A stretch of DNA of 64,000 nucleotides from Chelonoidis abingdonii. Taxonomy: Eukaryota > Chordata > Testudines > Testudinidae. The stretch is taken from positions 63,130,488 to 63,194,487 of the forward strand of contig NC_133777.1 of the NCBI RefSeq assembly GCF_003597395.2. Direction: 5' to 3'. A program made the position numbers and the translations under genes. Positions within the stretch are counted from its first letter, which is position 1; each line of letters begins with the position of its first letter. The notes beneath the pieces were generated by a model. It was given only the letters and a program-made list of their open reading frames with translations, made no database searches and had not been told where the DNA came from. Shown here piece after piece: positions 10,601-19,366 of this stretch.

Positions 10601-12670
10601 AGAAGCCCAGTTCTGGAGCACTTATTTTCTCCTTTAGCCTGCAACATGTCTATGGCTCTTGCCATGCTAATTTACACACAGAGGCATTTTAAAGTGGATT
10701 TTACTGTGGAGAATGGATACAACATTCCCTGATTGGCAGAATTGCTGAATTATCTTCCCACCCTTAATGATGAGACAAGAATCAGGTGCAAATCCAGCAG
10801 GGATTTGGCTGAGGGCTCCTCTTCCTTTTGCCCTTATGTGGATAAGGACGAGAATATGCTCCTAAATCATTGCAAAAGATACACAGTTCAGTTACATCCC
10901 ATTAGACAGTCTGGAGACAGAGCTGAAAGAAAATCAATAGATAAAGCCTACAGGCCTTAAATCGTCCGGGAAAGTGGCAATGGGAGACAGGGGCTTTCAC
11001 CTATAGGTCATCAATTATGAGAATCTGGTCCAGGTTGGGAATGTGCAAAAGTTGCTATCATCTCCTGGCTCTCTTGAGGATGCTGTGAAAGTGTATTTTT
11101 AAAGGAATAGCAATATTTTAACACAATCCCATGTAATGCTGCCACATCCTGCTAATGTATGAAACTGATTAGGGCCTTTGTATAAACAACAAAGAAACTC
11201 ATTGTCCAAAGTTTGTGAAATACAAAATGTGAACAGGATAAAATGATGAAAGGGAAATCAGATTTTTAAATTAGTCAGTTTTAATAATCTAAGGGAGGTG
11301 GTTTCTAAATATATTTTTTGCTTAATATGTATGAATTTTAAACTGACAGTGTTTCTTTAATGACATTCATTTGCAGATTGCTTTATTGTTACTAGTTTGT
11401 GAGGGGAAACTGACATCTCTATGCTTGTTTTTGGTTTAACCCCAGATGTAATATCAGCTACTTAGAAGAATGGCTTAAAGAAAAGAATCTGCAGAGCAGT
11501 TCTGCCAAGGAAACTTTGGAAGCTCTCTCTCAGGCAGCCTGGCTCCTTCAGGTCAAAAAGGTCACAGAAGATGATGCCAAGGAGATATATGAACGCTGTA
11601 CATCCCTATCTGCTGTGCAGGTAATAAACTCTGTCATTTTCTGTTGGCAGCACCAATTGTAGAATCTTATAATTCATGTGTGAAATAATCCTGGCTGCAG
11701 ACAGAGTGATCAGCATCCCACTTTTATAACAGCTCCCCCTGGCCAAATGTTCCAACCCGGGCCTCCCCAGCTTTAATGTCTGAATCTCGGATTCCTTTGT
11801 ATTTTCTACTTTTCTGTCTTTGATACCTATCTGCCCTGTTCTGTTTGGATCCTGCTCCAGACCTGTCCTCTTCTCTATTCTCCAGTATCATTTCCTTTGT
11901 CTGTCACACAACTTTTTTTTTCTTCTTTTTAATGGGTTTCCTTTAATCAGTTCAGCCATTTCCACCATGTACCCACTTCACCCTTCTCCTCTCTGATGAG
12001 CCTAGGCAATTATCACATATAGAATCACTCACTAGTTTGCCAGTTAATAATCTACCTCTTTACAGTACAATTGCTTACAATGACCTCAGTTGGTTAGATA
12101 TGGATGGGGGCATAATTTTAATGCCTCTTCCTTCCAAACTGTTCCTTTTTTCTGGCATGGGTTACAATTATTAAAAGTCTTTTCTCATTTATGCAGATAG
12201 TAAAGATCCTCAATTCATACACTCCTATAGATGATTTTGAGAAAAGGGTGTCCCCATCGTTCGTTCGCAAAGTCCAGGTAAGAGCCTTACGTTATTTTCA
12301 CACACACATTCAAGTTACGATATTTTGCACACACTGTTTACAATGGTACATGTTCATGCTTGGCTTTAAATTCAAACCAGAACAAAAGTTACTGCTCTTC
12401 TGTACCCTTTGGGACTGACAAGAAAAAAAATCACTAGCATAATGGGAAAGCAAGCCTTTTCAGGTTTTACCACTTTGTATCTTCTTGACAGTAAGTCTCT
12501 CTCTGTTCTATTTGCAGGCTATGCTCAATAATCGAGAGGATATTCCACAACTGATGCTGGATACCAAATATCTCTTTCAAGTGACATTTCCTTACACCCC
12601 ATCTCCACATGCCTTAGAAATTATACAAATTCCCAGCAGTTTCAAACTTGGCTTTCTCACAAGAGTATAA
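1566..12670 (+). CDS. MYO5C: MYO5C, class V unconventional myosin: C-terminal nine coding exons (partial gene)
   Basis: Nine exons with GT-AG borders join in one open frame: 1566-1653, 2164-2265, 4188-4342, 5588-5677, 8477-8627, 10049-10331, 11446-11620, 12197-12277 and 12518-12670. They total 1278 bases, giving 425 residues plus TAA. The product is the tail of an actin-based vesicle motor. The first exon is heptad-rich coiled coil. From exon 2 onward the sequence is the globular cargo-binding (DIL/dilute) domain, including the family-typical stretch [19 protein letters not shown]. The C-terminus reads [14 protein letters not shown] call MYO5C rather than MYO5A or MYO5B from the recalled tail sequence ([27 protein letters not shown]) and from GNB5 lying immediately downstream on the same strand. 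The motor, IQ motifs and most of the coiled coil lie upstream of the window. Known role of the family: movement of exocrine and epithelial secretory vesicles with Rab partners. No frameshift or unusual splice site was seen. Confidence 0.96.
2164..2265 (+). CDS. MYO5C: MYO5C exon, linker into globular tail
   Basis: Encodes [20 protein letters not shown] and then a basic/acidic helix [14 protein letters not shown], the start of the globular tail. AG precedes 2164 and GT follows at 2266. The phase 1 ends match both neighbours. Confidence 0.95.
2737..3007. mobile_element. hAT-type nonautonomous element, 271 bp, perfect 8-bp duplication
   Basis: Terminal inverted repeats CAGGGCCACCCAGAGG and CCTCTGGGTGGCCCTG are near-perfect complements. 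The flanking duplication TGTGTGAC is identical at 2729-2736 and 3008-3015. No coding capacity. The right end resembles the fragment at 9536-9649. Confidence 0.9.
3117..3435 (+). mobile_element. Truncated hAT-like fragment
   Basis: Begins with the GGGTGGGCAAACTTTTTGGCC end also found at 46317 and, reversed, at 31431. It continues into G-rich degenerate 25-40 bp repeats of the GGGCTCAGGGCAGGGG type. The other terminus and a target duplication are missing. Confidence 0.75.
3490..4026. mobile_element. Possible degenerate hAT-type element
   Basis: The right end reads TTTCCTGACCAGCTCTA, similar to hAT ends, and the interior has AT-rich flanks with a GC-rich middle. The left end near 3490 is uncertain and no clear target duplication was found. 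Confidence 0.35.
4188..4342 (+). CDS. MYO5C: MYO5C exon, start of DIL cargo-binding domain
   Basis: Reads [20 protein letters not shown], then [20 protein letters not shown], ending NGIKQVIK. This is the highly conserved opening of the myosin V globular tail. Acceptor AG at 4186-4187, donor GTAGGA at 4343. It ends in phase 0. Confidence 0.96.
4343..5587 (+). other. MYO5C intron, no identified element
   Basis: AT-rich sequence of ordinary composition. No repeat family or additional exon recognised. Confidence 0.6.
5588..5677 (+). CDS. MYO5C: MYO5C exon, DIL domain
   Basis: Thirty codons reading [20 protein letters not shown] then [10 protein letters not shown], the FWLSNT helix of class V myosin tails. 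Bounded by TTTAG before 5588 and GTAGGA after 5677; both ends are phase 0. Confidence 0.96.
5678..8476 (+). other. MYO5C intron holding a solo LTR
   Basis: Bases 6446-7708 are a solo LTR listed separately. Bases 7715-8000 have the look of an old dispersed repeat but were not assigned. No exon recognised. Confidence 0.65.
6446..7708 (-). mobile_element. Solo endogenous-retrovirus LTR, 1263 bp, antisense to MYO5C
   Basis: Read on the minus strand it begins TGTAAGC and ends GGGTTACA, giving the TG...CA termini of an LTR with a 5-base TGTAA/TTACA inverted end. The 4-bp ATTT lies on both sides (6442-6445 and 7709-7712), a duplication size seen in gammaretrovirus-like elements. A minus-strand ATTAAA poly(A)-like signal lies near 6650. 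The middle (6900-7200) is a GC-rich array of CTGCTCC-type repeats. There is no internal viral gene, so it is a recombination product. Open readings inside it are not genes. Confidence 0.75.
8477..8627 (+). CDS. MYO5C: MYO5C exon, DIL domain
   Basis: Encodes [39 protein letters not shown] and [11 protein letters not shown]. The [12 protein letters not shown] segment is typical of the myosin V tail. Acceptor TTTCAG, donor GTAAGA; ends in phase 1 with a Val codon completed by the next exon. Confidence 0.96.
8736..8767. repeat. Alternating purine-pyrimidine microsatellite
   Basis: A short run of GC and CA/AC dinucleotides (GCGCGCGCGTGCACACGCAC). Such runs can adopt Z-DNA; no functional signal is visible. 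Confidence 0.8.
9205..9535 (+). mobile_element. DNA-transposon fragment with AAGGCTATGTCTACA end
   Basis: Starts CTAAGGCTATGTCTACATTA, an end shared in degenerate form with elements at 35932 and 45149. The interior has GGGGAGGCAGCAGAGAGAGG-type direct repeats. The right end merges with the next fragment, so the boundary is approximate. Confidence 0.6.
9536..9649. mobile_element. Right-hand fragment of a hAT-type element
   Basis: Ends CCTGAATCCTCTGGGCAGCCCTG, nearly the same as the right end of the complete element at 2737-3007, including the preceding CCACAGGCCCC. The left terminus is missing and no duplication was found. Confidence 0.7.
10049..10331 (+). CDS. MYO5C: MYO5C exon, core of DIL domain
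   Basis: The largest tail exon in the window (283 bases). It encodes [20 protein letters not shown], a Ser-rich [10 protein letters not shown] loop, the helix [20 protein letters not shown], and the DIL signature [20 protein letters not shown]. The basic SSSIDD loop resembles the regulatory phosphorylation region described for myosin V tails; that comparison is inference. Acceptor TTTTCAG, donor GTAAAG, ends in phase 2. Confidence 0.97.
10332..11445 (+). other. MYO5C intron, no identified element
   Basis: Ordinary AT-rich intron. Short open readings at 10495 and 10733 have no recognisable homology or splice logic. Confidence 0.6.
11446..11620 (+). CDS. MYO5C: MYO5C exon, DIL domain
   Basis: Reads [20 protein letters not shown], then [18 protein letters not shown] and a helix ending [10 protein letters not shown]. 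Acceptor CCCCAG, donor GTAATA. It completes an Arg codon split with the previous exon and ends in phase 0. Confidence 0.96.
11621..12196 (+). other. MYO5C intron, pyrimidine-rich, no element seen
   Basis: A C/T-rich sequence between two tail exons. Nothing recognised. Confidence 0.6.
12197..12277 (+). CDS. MYO5C: MYO5C exon, DIL domain
   Basis: Twenty-seven codons, [20 protein letters not shown] then SFVRKVQ. Acceptor ATGCAG, donor GTAAGA. The SYTPxDDFEKRV block is a class V tail hallmark. Confidence 0.96.
12518..12670 (+). CDS. MYO5C: MYO5C last coding exon with stop
   Basis: Begins [20 protein letters not shown], continues [19 protein letters not shown] and ends [11 protein letters not shown] before TAA at 12668-12670. 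Acceptor TTTGCAG. A longer in-frame reading from 12485 crosses the intron and acceptor and is not used. The 3' UTR follows; AATAAA motifs at 12824 and 13219 are candidate poly(A) signals, but which one is used cannot be told. Confidence 0.96.
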   Translation, partial: AMLNNREDIPQLMLDTKYLFQVTFPYTPSPHALEIIQIPSSFKLGFLTRV

Positions 12671-12823
12671 TAAAAAATACTAAGGATTTGCCACCCTGTC
12701 CTCAAAGACTAAATGAAGAGCAAACTTTTAGGGCTGATTTCCCCACAACTGGGATATAGTGCAGTGTCTGTTTATGCAATATACTTTTAAAAACTACTTT
12801 GGAATCAGGACATCAGCAGTAGG

Positions 12824-12829
12824 AATAAA
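12824..12829 (+). promoter_or_regulatory. Candidate poly(A) signal for MYO5C
   Basis: AATAAA 154 bases past the stop; another lies at 13219-13224. Motif only; usage not shown. Confidence 0.3.
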
Positions 12830-14768
12830 GCATATGCCAGCCTACAAAAACTCCTCCTTTCTTTTCTTAGTATTGTCCATTCTCCACTGCATTTTTACAA
12901 AGGGCGATACTATAACCAGCAGCTATGCACTTTACAGTTTTGGAGCCCTGCGAAGGAAGTTTGTTTGAGACAAATTTGTATTGGTGCTCCATGTTCTTGG
13001 ACGGATCACCAGTAAGAGAACAACATGCTCGATCTCTCTCGTGGTGTAACAACTACTATGTTATAATCTGTCATGGTGCTGTTTTCTCTCACATGTGAGA
13101 TGTTTTCCCTAGCAGTTCCTCTCACTGCCCTGATATGATGGATTTATTTTGCAGCAGTCTTCACCAGGTAGATTACCTGTGGCGTTTGTTATTCCATCTG
13201 CGAAGGGAGTCTAACAACAATAAAATTGCTGTTTTGTGCCCGCAGAAGAGTGGAGCAATAGAAAATGGAAGGTCTTCCTACAGTAGTTTAAAAAGCCAAT
13301 GCAAATTACTACACTGACCATGCGGACAGCTCTGATGTCAGTATGAGGGAGAGAAGTGCTTCTGCAGACCCATGTTGGCCTTCTCCTGTATGTGCTGACT
13401 TGTTCACTCAGACATTATAGTTCAGGCAGAGGAGACCATATCAGCATTCATTTAAAGTAGAGCTGGGGCTGAAACACTTAATTTGGAAGCAGAGTTCAGT
13501 TCCCCTTTGCAAAATTCAGGTGTATTCAAGTCTGGGGTTTTGGTTCAGCCCATTACAGTGATAAAACCTGCTGTAAAATTAGGATCAAAATCCAGGTTTG
13601 CATTTTAAACGTTTGTTCCTTCAAAGGGGGATGGGTGTAGGGTTGGGCTTGGACCCACCTCTAGTGTCATATAATTGGAAAACACCTAGAGAGCCCATTC
13701 ACTCCCCCCACACACACTTTTTTTGTTGTTGTTGATCGGGTGATAAGAATACAAACAGGCTGGTGGAGACTGTTGCATTTCAAGCACTGACATTTAATAG
13801 TCTGGAGGTGAGTTAGGAAAAATAACAATTGAGTTTAATAGGAGCATAACTAGACTGCATGTCATGGAAAGAATATTTCAAGCTTCTGCAGAACATCCTG
13901 CATGTTCCACCTTTAAAACTCAACCAAGGGAACACCAATGTATCTTATTTGTACAACTCATCACTTTCAGAGATGTTCACTTCCCACAGTGATGGGTGCT
14001 GTAGGAGAACTTGGATAGACGGACAAGGGCCTGATCCTGCCAGCACTTATTACAGAGGGTTGTGTTCACCACAGCTGGTAAGTCAGTGGGACTGCACTCA
14101 GTAGTAATGGTTTGCAGCAATGGCTCTAAGATGACCTGCAAAGCATTTGTACAAATTTGAGGAGAGGTGAGGGGGTGTCATTTTGTTTTTAAACTTTCTT
14201 CAAGGGAAAAGAGTGACATGACCTGAGGTGAGGAGGAAGCTGCTAAGAGGGAATAGTTTGTGGGGAATCTTCCTCCCTAACTCTAGACTGGTGAGGAGGA
14301 GGGGGATGGGGGATAACCCTACACTCAGACAAGGGTTAGGCATTGAAGGGAAGCTGGGTAGCCAGAAGTGTGCAAGATAACAATACCTGCAGCTGTACTA
14401 TTAGCCTCCTGGCCAGCTTCTTGTGCATGTGCCTGCTACTCTGAGAGTAGTGACTGAATGCAGCTCCTCTGGTATGTCCATGCTCACAGATACAACCTGA
14501 CTTCTTAGTATTTGTTCATATTTATTTCATTTAGACAGTACGTTCCCTGGGGGCAGGGACGTTGTCTCCTCAGCCCTGTGCAGCATCACAACCACAGCCA
14601 GCACACAACAAATAATATGTAATAATTTATTTAATAGCGTACCCTGTAAAAATGATTGAAGTAAGGGCACTCAGACACCATGGTGATGGGTGACCTTATA
14701 AAAACCTAGACAGATAATGATGTTTTACTAGTCAGTGTATTAGAACTTATTAGTATATTAGAAGTGAA

Positions 14769-15061
14769 TAGGGTGACCAGATGTCCTGATAAAATCGGGA
14801 CTGTCCCAATATTGAGCAGTTTGTCCCGCGTCCTGACTGAAGTACGGTCAGGATGCCATTTGTCCCAATGTTTTGTTTCGGGCGTGGTGGCCCTTCTTTC
14901 TTTGGTGGCAAGATTTAGTACCCACCGCTGAAGACCATCAGCGACTGAAGGACCTGCCACCGGAGTGCCACCAAAGACCCGGATGCAGTGAGTGTAACAA
15001 TTGAAAAGACACACCCTCTGCGGCGGTCCCGATATTTTGAAGTTATCATCTGGTCACCCTA
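14769..15061. mobile_element. hAT-type nonautonomous element, 293 bp, perfect 8-bp duplication
   Basis: Termini TAGGGTGACCAGATGTCC and ATCTGGTCACCCTA are inverted repeats. The flanking duplication GAAGTGAA is identical at 14761-14768 and 15062-15069. It shares its ends with the short copy at 63570-63688. Confidence 0.92.
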
Positions 15062-15704
15062 GAAGTGAACTCTGTAGTAAATAGGGCACAGAACTCTGTG
15101 GTCAAGGACAAGTTTGAGTTGCATTGATATATTTAAGTACTTTTTAACTTAATTCAGTTAATTTAAACATTACCTATATGAAGGAATGACAATATTTTTG
15201 TAATGTTTTGCTACACTATTTCTGTACTTTGTTAGTTTTGCATAACTGCATATGTGAATTTAAAAGTGGAACCACCTCTGATAGTTACTAATAGGAATAG
15301 TGATATATGAAAAGCACATAGAGCAAGAATGGTATATATATTTTAAAAAGCATTTTAAAAAAAACGTATACACAGTATCCTAAGCATGTAGGTAGGCTAA
15401 CATTTTCCACATGTTAAATATCTTTTAAATCACTTTGAAATCATTTAAGTTTTGTAATAAAGATATTTTTTGTTTTAGTACTAAAATGTTTGAAAGAAGT
15501 CACTTGAAATTATGTAAGGCTTGGTGGATATGGTAGGTCATGTATTAAACCATTAAGTCTCCATTTAGGTATTACATCAATCACTGTGACTGCAGCATAG
15601 CATATTTCAATATCTGACATTTGTGGTCTCCCTGGTTGCTAATTAATTTCTGTAATAAATATTATTATGGAAACAGACTAGTCTGGTTGCTGTAACCTAC
15701 ATAC

Positions 15705-15728
15705 TTTTTTTTTTTTTTTTTTTTTTTT
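15705..15728. repeat. 24-base T homopolymer
   Basis: An uninterrupted T run followed directly by AG. It looks like a splice acceptor but no coding follows. Confidence 0.9.
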
Positions 15729-17506
15729 AGAGTTATCAAGAGCATCTGAAGCTGTAAGCATATCATATACTAACTTCTGCCTATGAAGTCATTTTACAGG
15801 GAGGAAATGTGGCAATTTGATGTTGAACTCTTTCTCTCAGACTTAGGAGTGAAAAAAACACTATGTACAACAAGAAGAAAATCTTGATTGATTGATTTTT
15901 ATTCAGAGGAAGGATCTATGTCTAAGAATGGGAGAGAAGGCAGAAATAATAGCCTCGTGGTGGGTAACACTACTCTGCTCTTAGGTACTGCCCCATCTCT
16001 GTGGGCATGAATGGCCACACTCCCAGTGGCTTCAGTGGATACAATTTCAAGCACTTACATGCTCACTGTATGTAGTTACACAGTTACATTGTCCCCTGGA
16101 ATTCTTTTTGAGCCTGGCTCCTTTTAATTTCCAGGCTCCTGCCTACATCGATGAGTCAGTCTCTTCTCCCATTTCTCCTCCACCATTTCTTGCCTTAATT
16201 ATCATTAAAAGTTTGAAGGAAAATATATGGAGAATTTACATTGGCAACCTGGCATCTGCTGTGATTGGAAAGATACTATGCAGCCATTCACACAGTCAGT
16301 TCTTTTGAACTTTAACATTTGGAAACTAAAATATTGGCAACTACAAGGAGCAGCGAGGGCAAAACCTGGTGTGTTTAAAAGGCAGGATCCTACTCTTACC
16401 TTGTTCCTTAGCCTGAATCCACATGGATGTCAGTGGAAGGTTTGTCCAGAGACTTGTGGGTAAAACCTCTAGCCCTTGGAATGTAAACCAGCATTAGCTG
16501 AACTAGGATCATACAACAGGAAACTAGAAGCTGAGCTTTAATACCCTTCTAAGTAGATTATTCATGTTAAGGGTGCCCTGCTACACTTCCAGTTACACAC
16601 AGCTTATTTACTCCTCTTCTGAAGTGTCCAGTGTTTTGTCCTCTGAAGAGGTAGGTAATTTTCTATCTTCATTTGCAACATTTAGCATACAATATCTGCT
16701 CTGCAAGTACCACACTGGTAATGTGTATTTCACCAGGTCACCCTTTTTAAAGGGCTACCACAAATATTTGATGACATCTGAAGAATCTCAGGCCATGGTG
16801 CAGCAGAATGTTTGAAGTTGGGATTTTTGCAGCCAGCTCTGTTTAAACGGTAGGGAAATAACTATTGCAAAGGGCACTGTATTTGCAAATTAGTTTATCA
16901 GAATATCAACTATCAGATGAGGTCCTGATGCCAATATCTGATACTAATGCTTAATGAACTGGGAATTTTATTAGCTTTTCTCATCCATGTGTACTGTATA
17001 TTGTATAGTCATTATTGAAATGACATTGACATTGGGCCTGATTCATCCTTGATGCATAACCCATTTGAATTCATGAGTTTCACTAAGGATGAATGCTGCC
17101 CATTTTATGTTCAAAGCTTTTGCTTCATTAAATTTTGTGTGTGTTTTAATAAATATGTCTCTTTAACACAAGTGGTTTTATTTTGTTCAGCATTTTTTTG
17201 CTGTAGAGTGTTAAAATACTTTCATATTACTCTACTCCTGAAGGGAAAGCTTTTCAATCAAAACCTGACATAACCAGTGCTTTCAAACCTGGGTGCCTAC
17301 ATTTAGGCAGCTAAATCCATGTTAGGGCAGCTACCCAAAGTGGCCCAATTGTCATAGATACTTAGCAACAGCAGCTTCCATTGGCCTTAGCGGGGACTGC
17401 TAATACTCAGCACCCTTGAATAACAGGGCACCTTGATTTAAATGTCTAGCCAGAGTCCTTTGGTCTCCAGTATAATGAGTAGTATAATCACCATGGGGTT
17501 GATTCT

Positions 17507-17587
17507 GCCAGCCATTACTCACATGAGTAGTCCCACTAATGACAATGGATACTTGCATGAGAGAAACTACTTGTGTGAGTGGCAGGC
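17507..17587. repeat. Short fold-back repeat
   Basis: GCCAGCCATTACTCACATGA on the left is a close reverse complement of the segment ending GTGTGAGTGGCAGGC on the right. Similar short palindromic elements with a TTACTCACATGAGTA-like motif occur around 24460 and 32600. Confidence 0.6.
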
Positions 17588-18397
17588 TGCAGCATCAGCC
17601 TCGGTGTTCATAAAATATTAAATTAAGAACCTCCCTTAATGCCACCTACGATGTTCATTTTCATTAAATGGGGAAAATAAGCCCATTTGAATTCATGTGT
17701 TTGGTTCATAGTTGACCAAACTGCAAGATCATCATGTCATGCATTTTAGATCATGTATGGGCTGGTTTTTGCCCTTTTTACACGCTTTGTATGAAATCCC
17801 ATTGACTACAATGGGGCCAGGATTTCACCCACTGGTGTTAATCTCTTACTCCTCTGGTAGACCCATTGAAATGAATGGAACTGCTTCAGGAGAGAGGGTT
17901 TTTTTAATGCAAAATGAAACAACTAGCAAAACATGAGTTGACTTTCTTAGTCATACTTCGCTTTGCCCTTGTCAAATATTGTAATCAACACTAATCTCAT
18001 TGTGTCACATCTGTGTAACTTTTTTTATTATTTTTTCACAGAATATTGAATCAGATCTTTTTTTACTTGCCTACAATTTTCAATACCCCTTATTTTGCAT
18101 GACAATCTTCTATGCATTTGTCTCATTTTCCTGCCTTTAAAGCAGTAATTTTTTACTCCCTGTTGAAGATGGGGAAAGTTCTTTAAATGTCTTCAGTCAC
18201 AGCAATGACTCTGGCTCTATGAACAAAACATGGGTTCCAAACGTTCCAGCATCCTGAAATGCCAATTTTTGTTCAAACCATCTCATTGTTGTTCATAGTC
18301 TATACAGCTACTGAGATCATTTGGGACCTTTTCACTTTTGAAAATGGTCATGAATAGGACAGACTGGTTTCTTCTACCATATATTTTAAGCTTAACC

Positions 18398-18587
18398 CAT
18401 AGAATCCTAGAAGATTAGGGTTGGAAGGGACACCTCAAGAGGTCATCTAGTCCAACCCCCTGCTCAAAGCAGGACCAATCCCCAGACATTTTTACCCCAG
18501 TTCCCTAAATGGCCCCCTCAAGGATTGAGCTCACAACCCTGGGTTTAGCAGGCCACTGCTGAAACCACTGAGCTATGCCTCCCCCCA
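18398..18587 (-). mobile_element. CR1 LINE 3'-end fragment
   Basis: On the minus strand it ends in AGGTCCCTTCCAACCCTA-like sequence followed by an ATTCTATG-like terminus, the typical CR1 3' end. The plus strand shows GGTCATCTAGTCCAACCCCC. Only the 3' UTR part is present (5' truncated). Confidence 0.9.
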
Positions 18588-18688
18588 ATTGTTACATGTA
18601 ATTTGATTATTAAGGTTCTGTTGCCATTACGTAAGCCAAAACCCAGAATAAGACATTACAAATAGAAAAAATATTCCGTGCACTGTAA

Positions 18689-18998
18689 CAGGGGTCAGCA
18701 ACCTTTCAGAAGTGCTGTGCCGAGTCTTCATTTATTCACTCTAATTTAAGGTTTCGCGTGCCAGTAATACATTTTAACCTTTTTAGAAGGTCTCTTTCTA
18801 TGTCTATAATATATAACTAAACTATTGTTGTATGTAAAGTAAATAAAGTAAACATTTTTTTAAATGTTTATGAAGCTTCATTTAAAATAAAACACGGAGC
18901 CCCCAGGACCGGTGGCCAGGAGCCGGGCAGTGTGAGTGCCACTGAAAATCAGCTCACGTGCTGCCTTTGGCATGCGTGCCATAGGTTGCCTACCCCTG
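18689..18998 (+). mobile_element. hAT-type nonautonomous element, 310 bp
   Basis: Termini CAGGGGTCAGCAACCTTTCA and TAGGTTGCCTACCCCTG. The target duplication is 7 of 8 bases: CACTGTAA at 18681-18688 and CACTATAA at 18999-19006. It belongs to the same family and orientation as 33606-34883. Confidence 0.88.
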
Positions 18999-19240
18999 CA
19001 CTATAACAAAAGGGTGCTGCTGTTTTTGTTTCCTCATAAAAATACCATCCACAGGGCATGTGCTAGTGACAGTTTATCAAGCTTTAGAGATAAGCCACTG
19101 AGAGATTATCCAGCCTACAGCTGTCTATATATTGTCTAAGATCCATTAGCTACTGGGAGAATACGGGAAAGGTTTGTCATGTGACTGTAATGCACTCCCC
19201 CTTTCTCCTCTGTTTCTTTCAGGTCCGTCCCACAGCAAAG

Positions 19241-19366
19241 ATGTGTGACCAGACCTTTTTGGCAATTGTGTTTGGTCCCTGTGACAAGTGCTCCAAAGAG
19301 AAACCCCTCAGGGCAATTTACATCAAATCAGAACAACTCAACTACTGTTCGCTATGTGTGGAAATG
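19241..19366 (+). CDS. GNB5: GNB5 long-isoform first coding exon (G-beta-5L N-terminal extension)
   Basis: From ATG at 19241 it encodes exactly 42 residues, [20 protein letters not shown] then [20 protein letters not shown] and EM, followed by a GTATGT donor at 19367. It matches, from memory, the 42-residue extension unique to the photoreceptor form G-beta-5L, which pairs with RGS9-1. It ends in phase 0. The short-form ATG at 26446 follows directly after an AG acceptor, so splicing gives ...VEM-MATEG, as in the known long form of 395 residues. A pyrimidine-rich acceptor ending at 19222 (TGTTTCTTTCAG) suggests an untranslated upstream exon. The open reading continuing past 19366 is intron read-through. 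Confidence 0.9.

Larger units (their letters stand above)
12671..19240 (+). other. MYO5C 3' UTR and MYO5C-GNB5 intergenic region
   Basis: The MYO5C 3' UTR starts here; its end is unknown. Identified contents are a hAT element (14769-15061), a 24-T run (15705-15728), a fold-back repeat (17507-17587), a CR1 tail (18398-18587) and a second hAT element (18689-18998). A pyrimidine-AG acceptor ends at 19222, just before the GNB5L exon. No gene recognised between. Confidence 0.6.

Noticed and set aside
15705..15760. Poly-T followed by AG considered as a splice acceptor
   Set aside because: The following sequence has early stops and no similarity to MYO5C or GNB5; MYO5C already ends at 12670.
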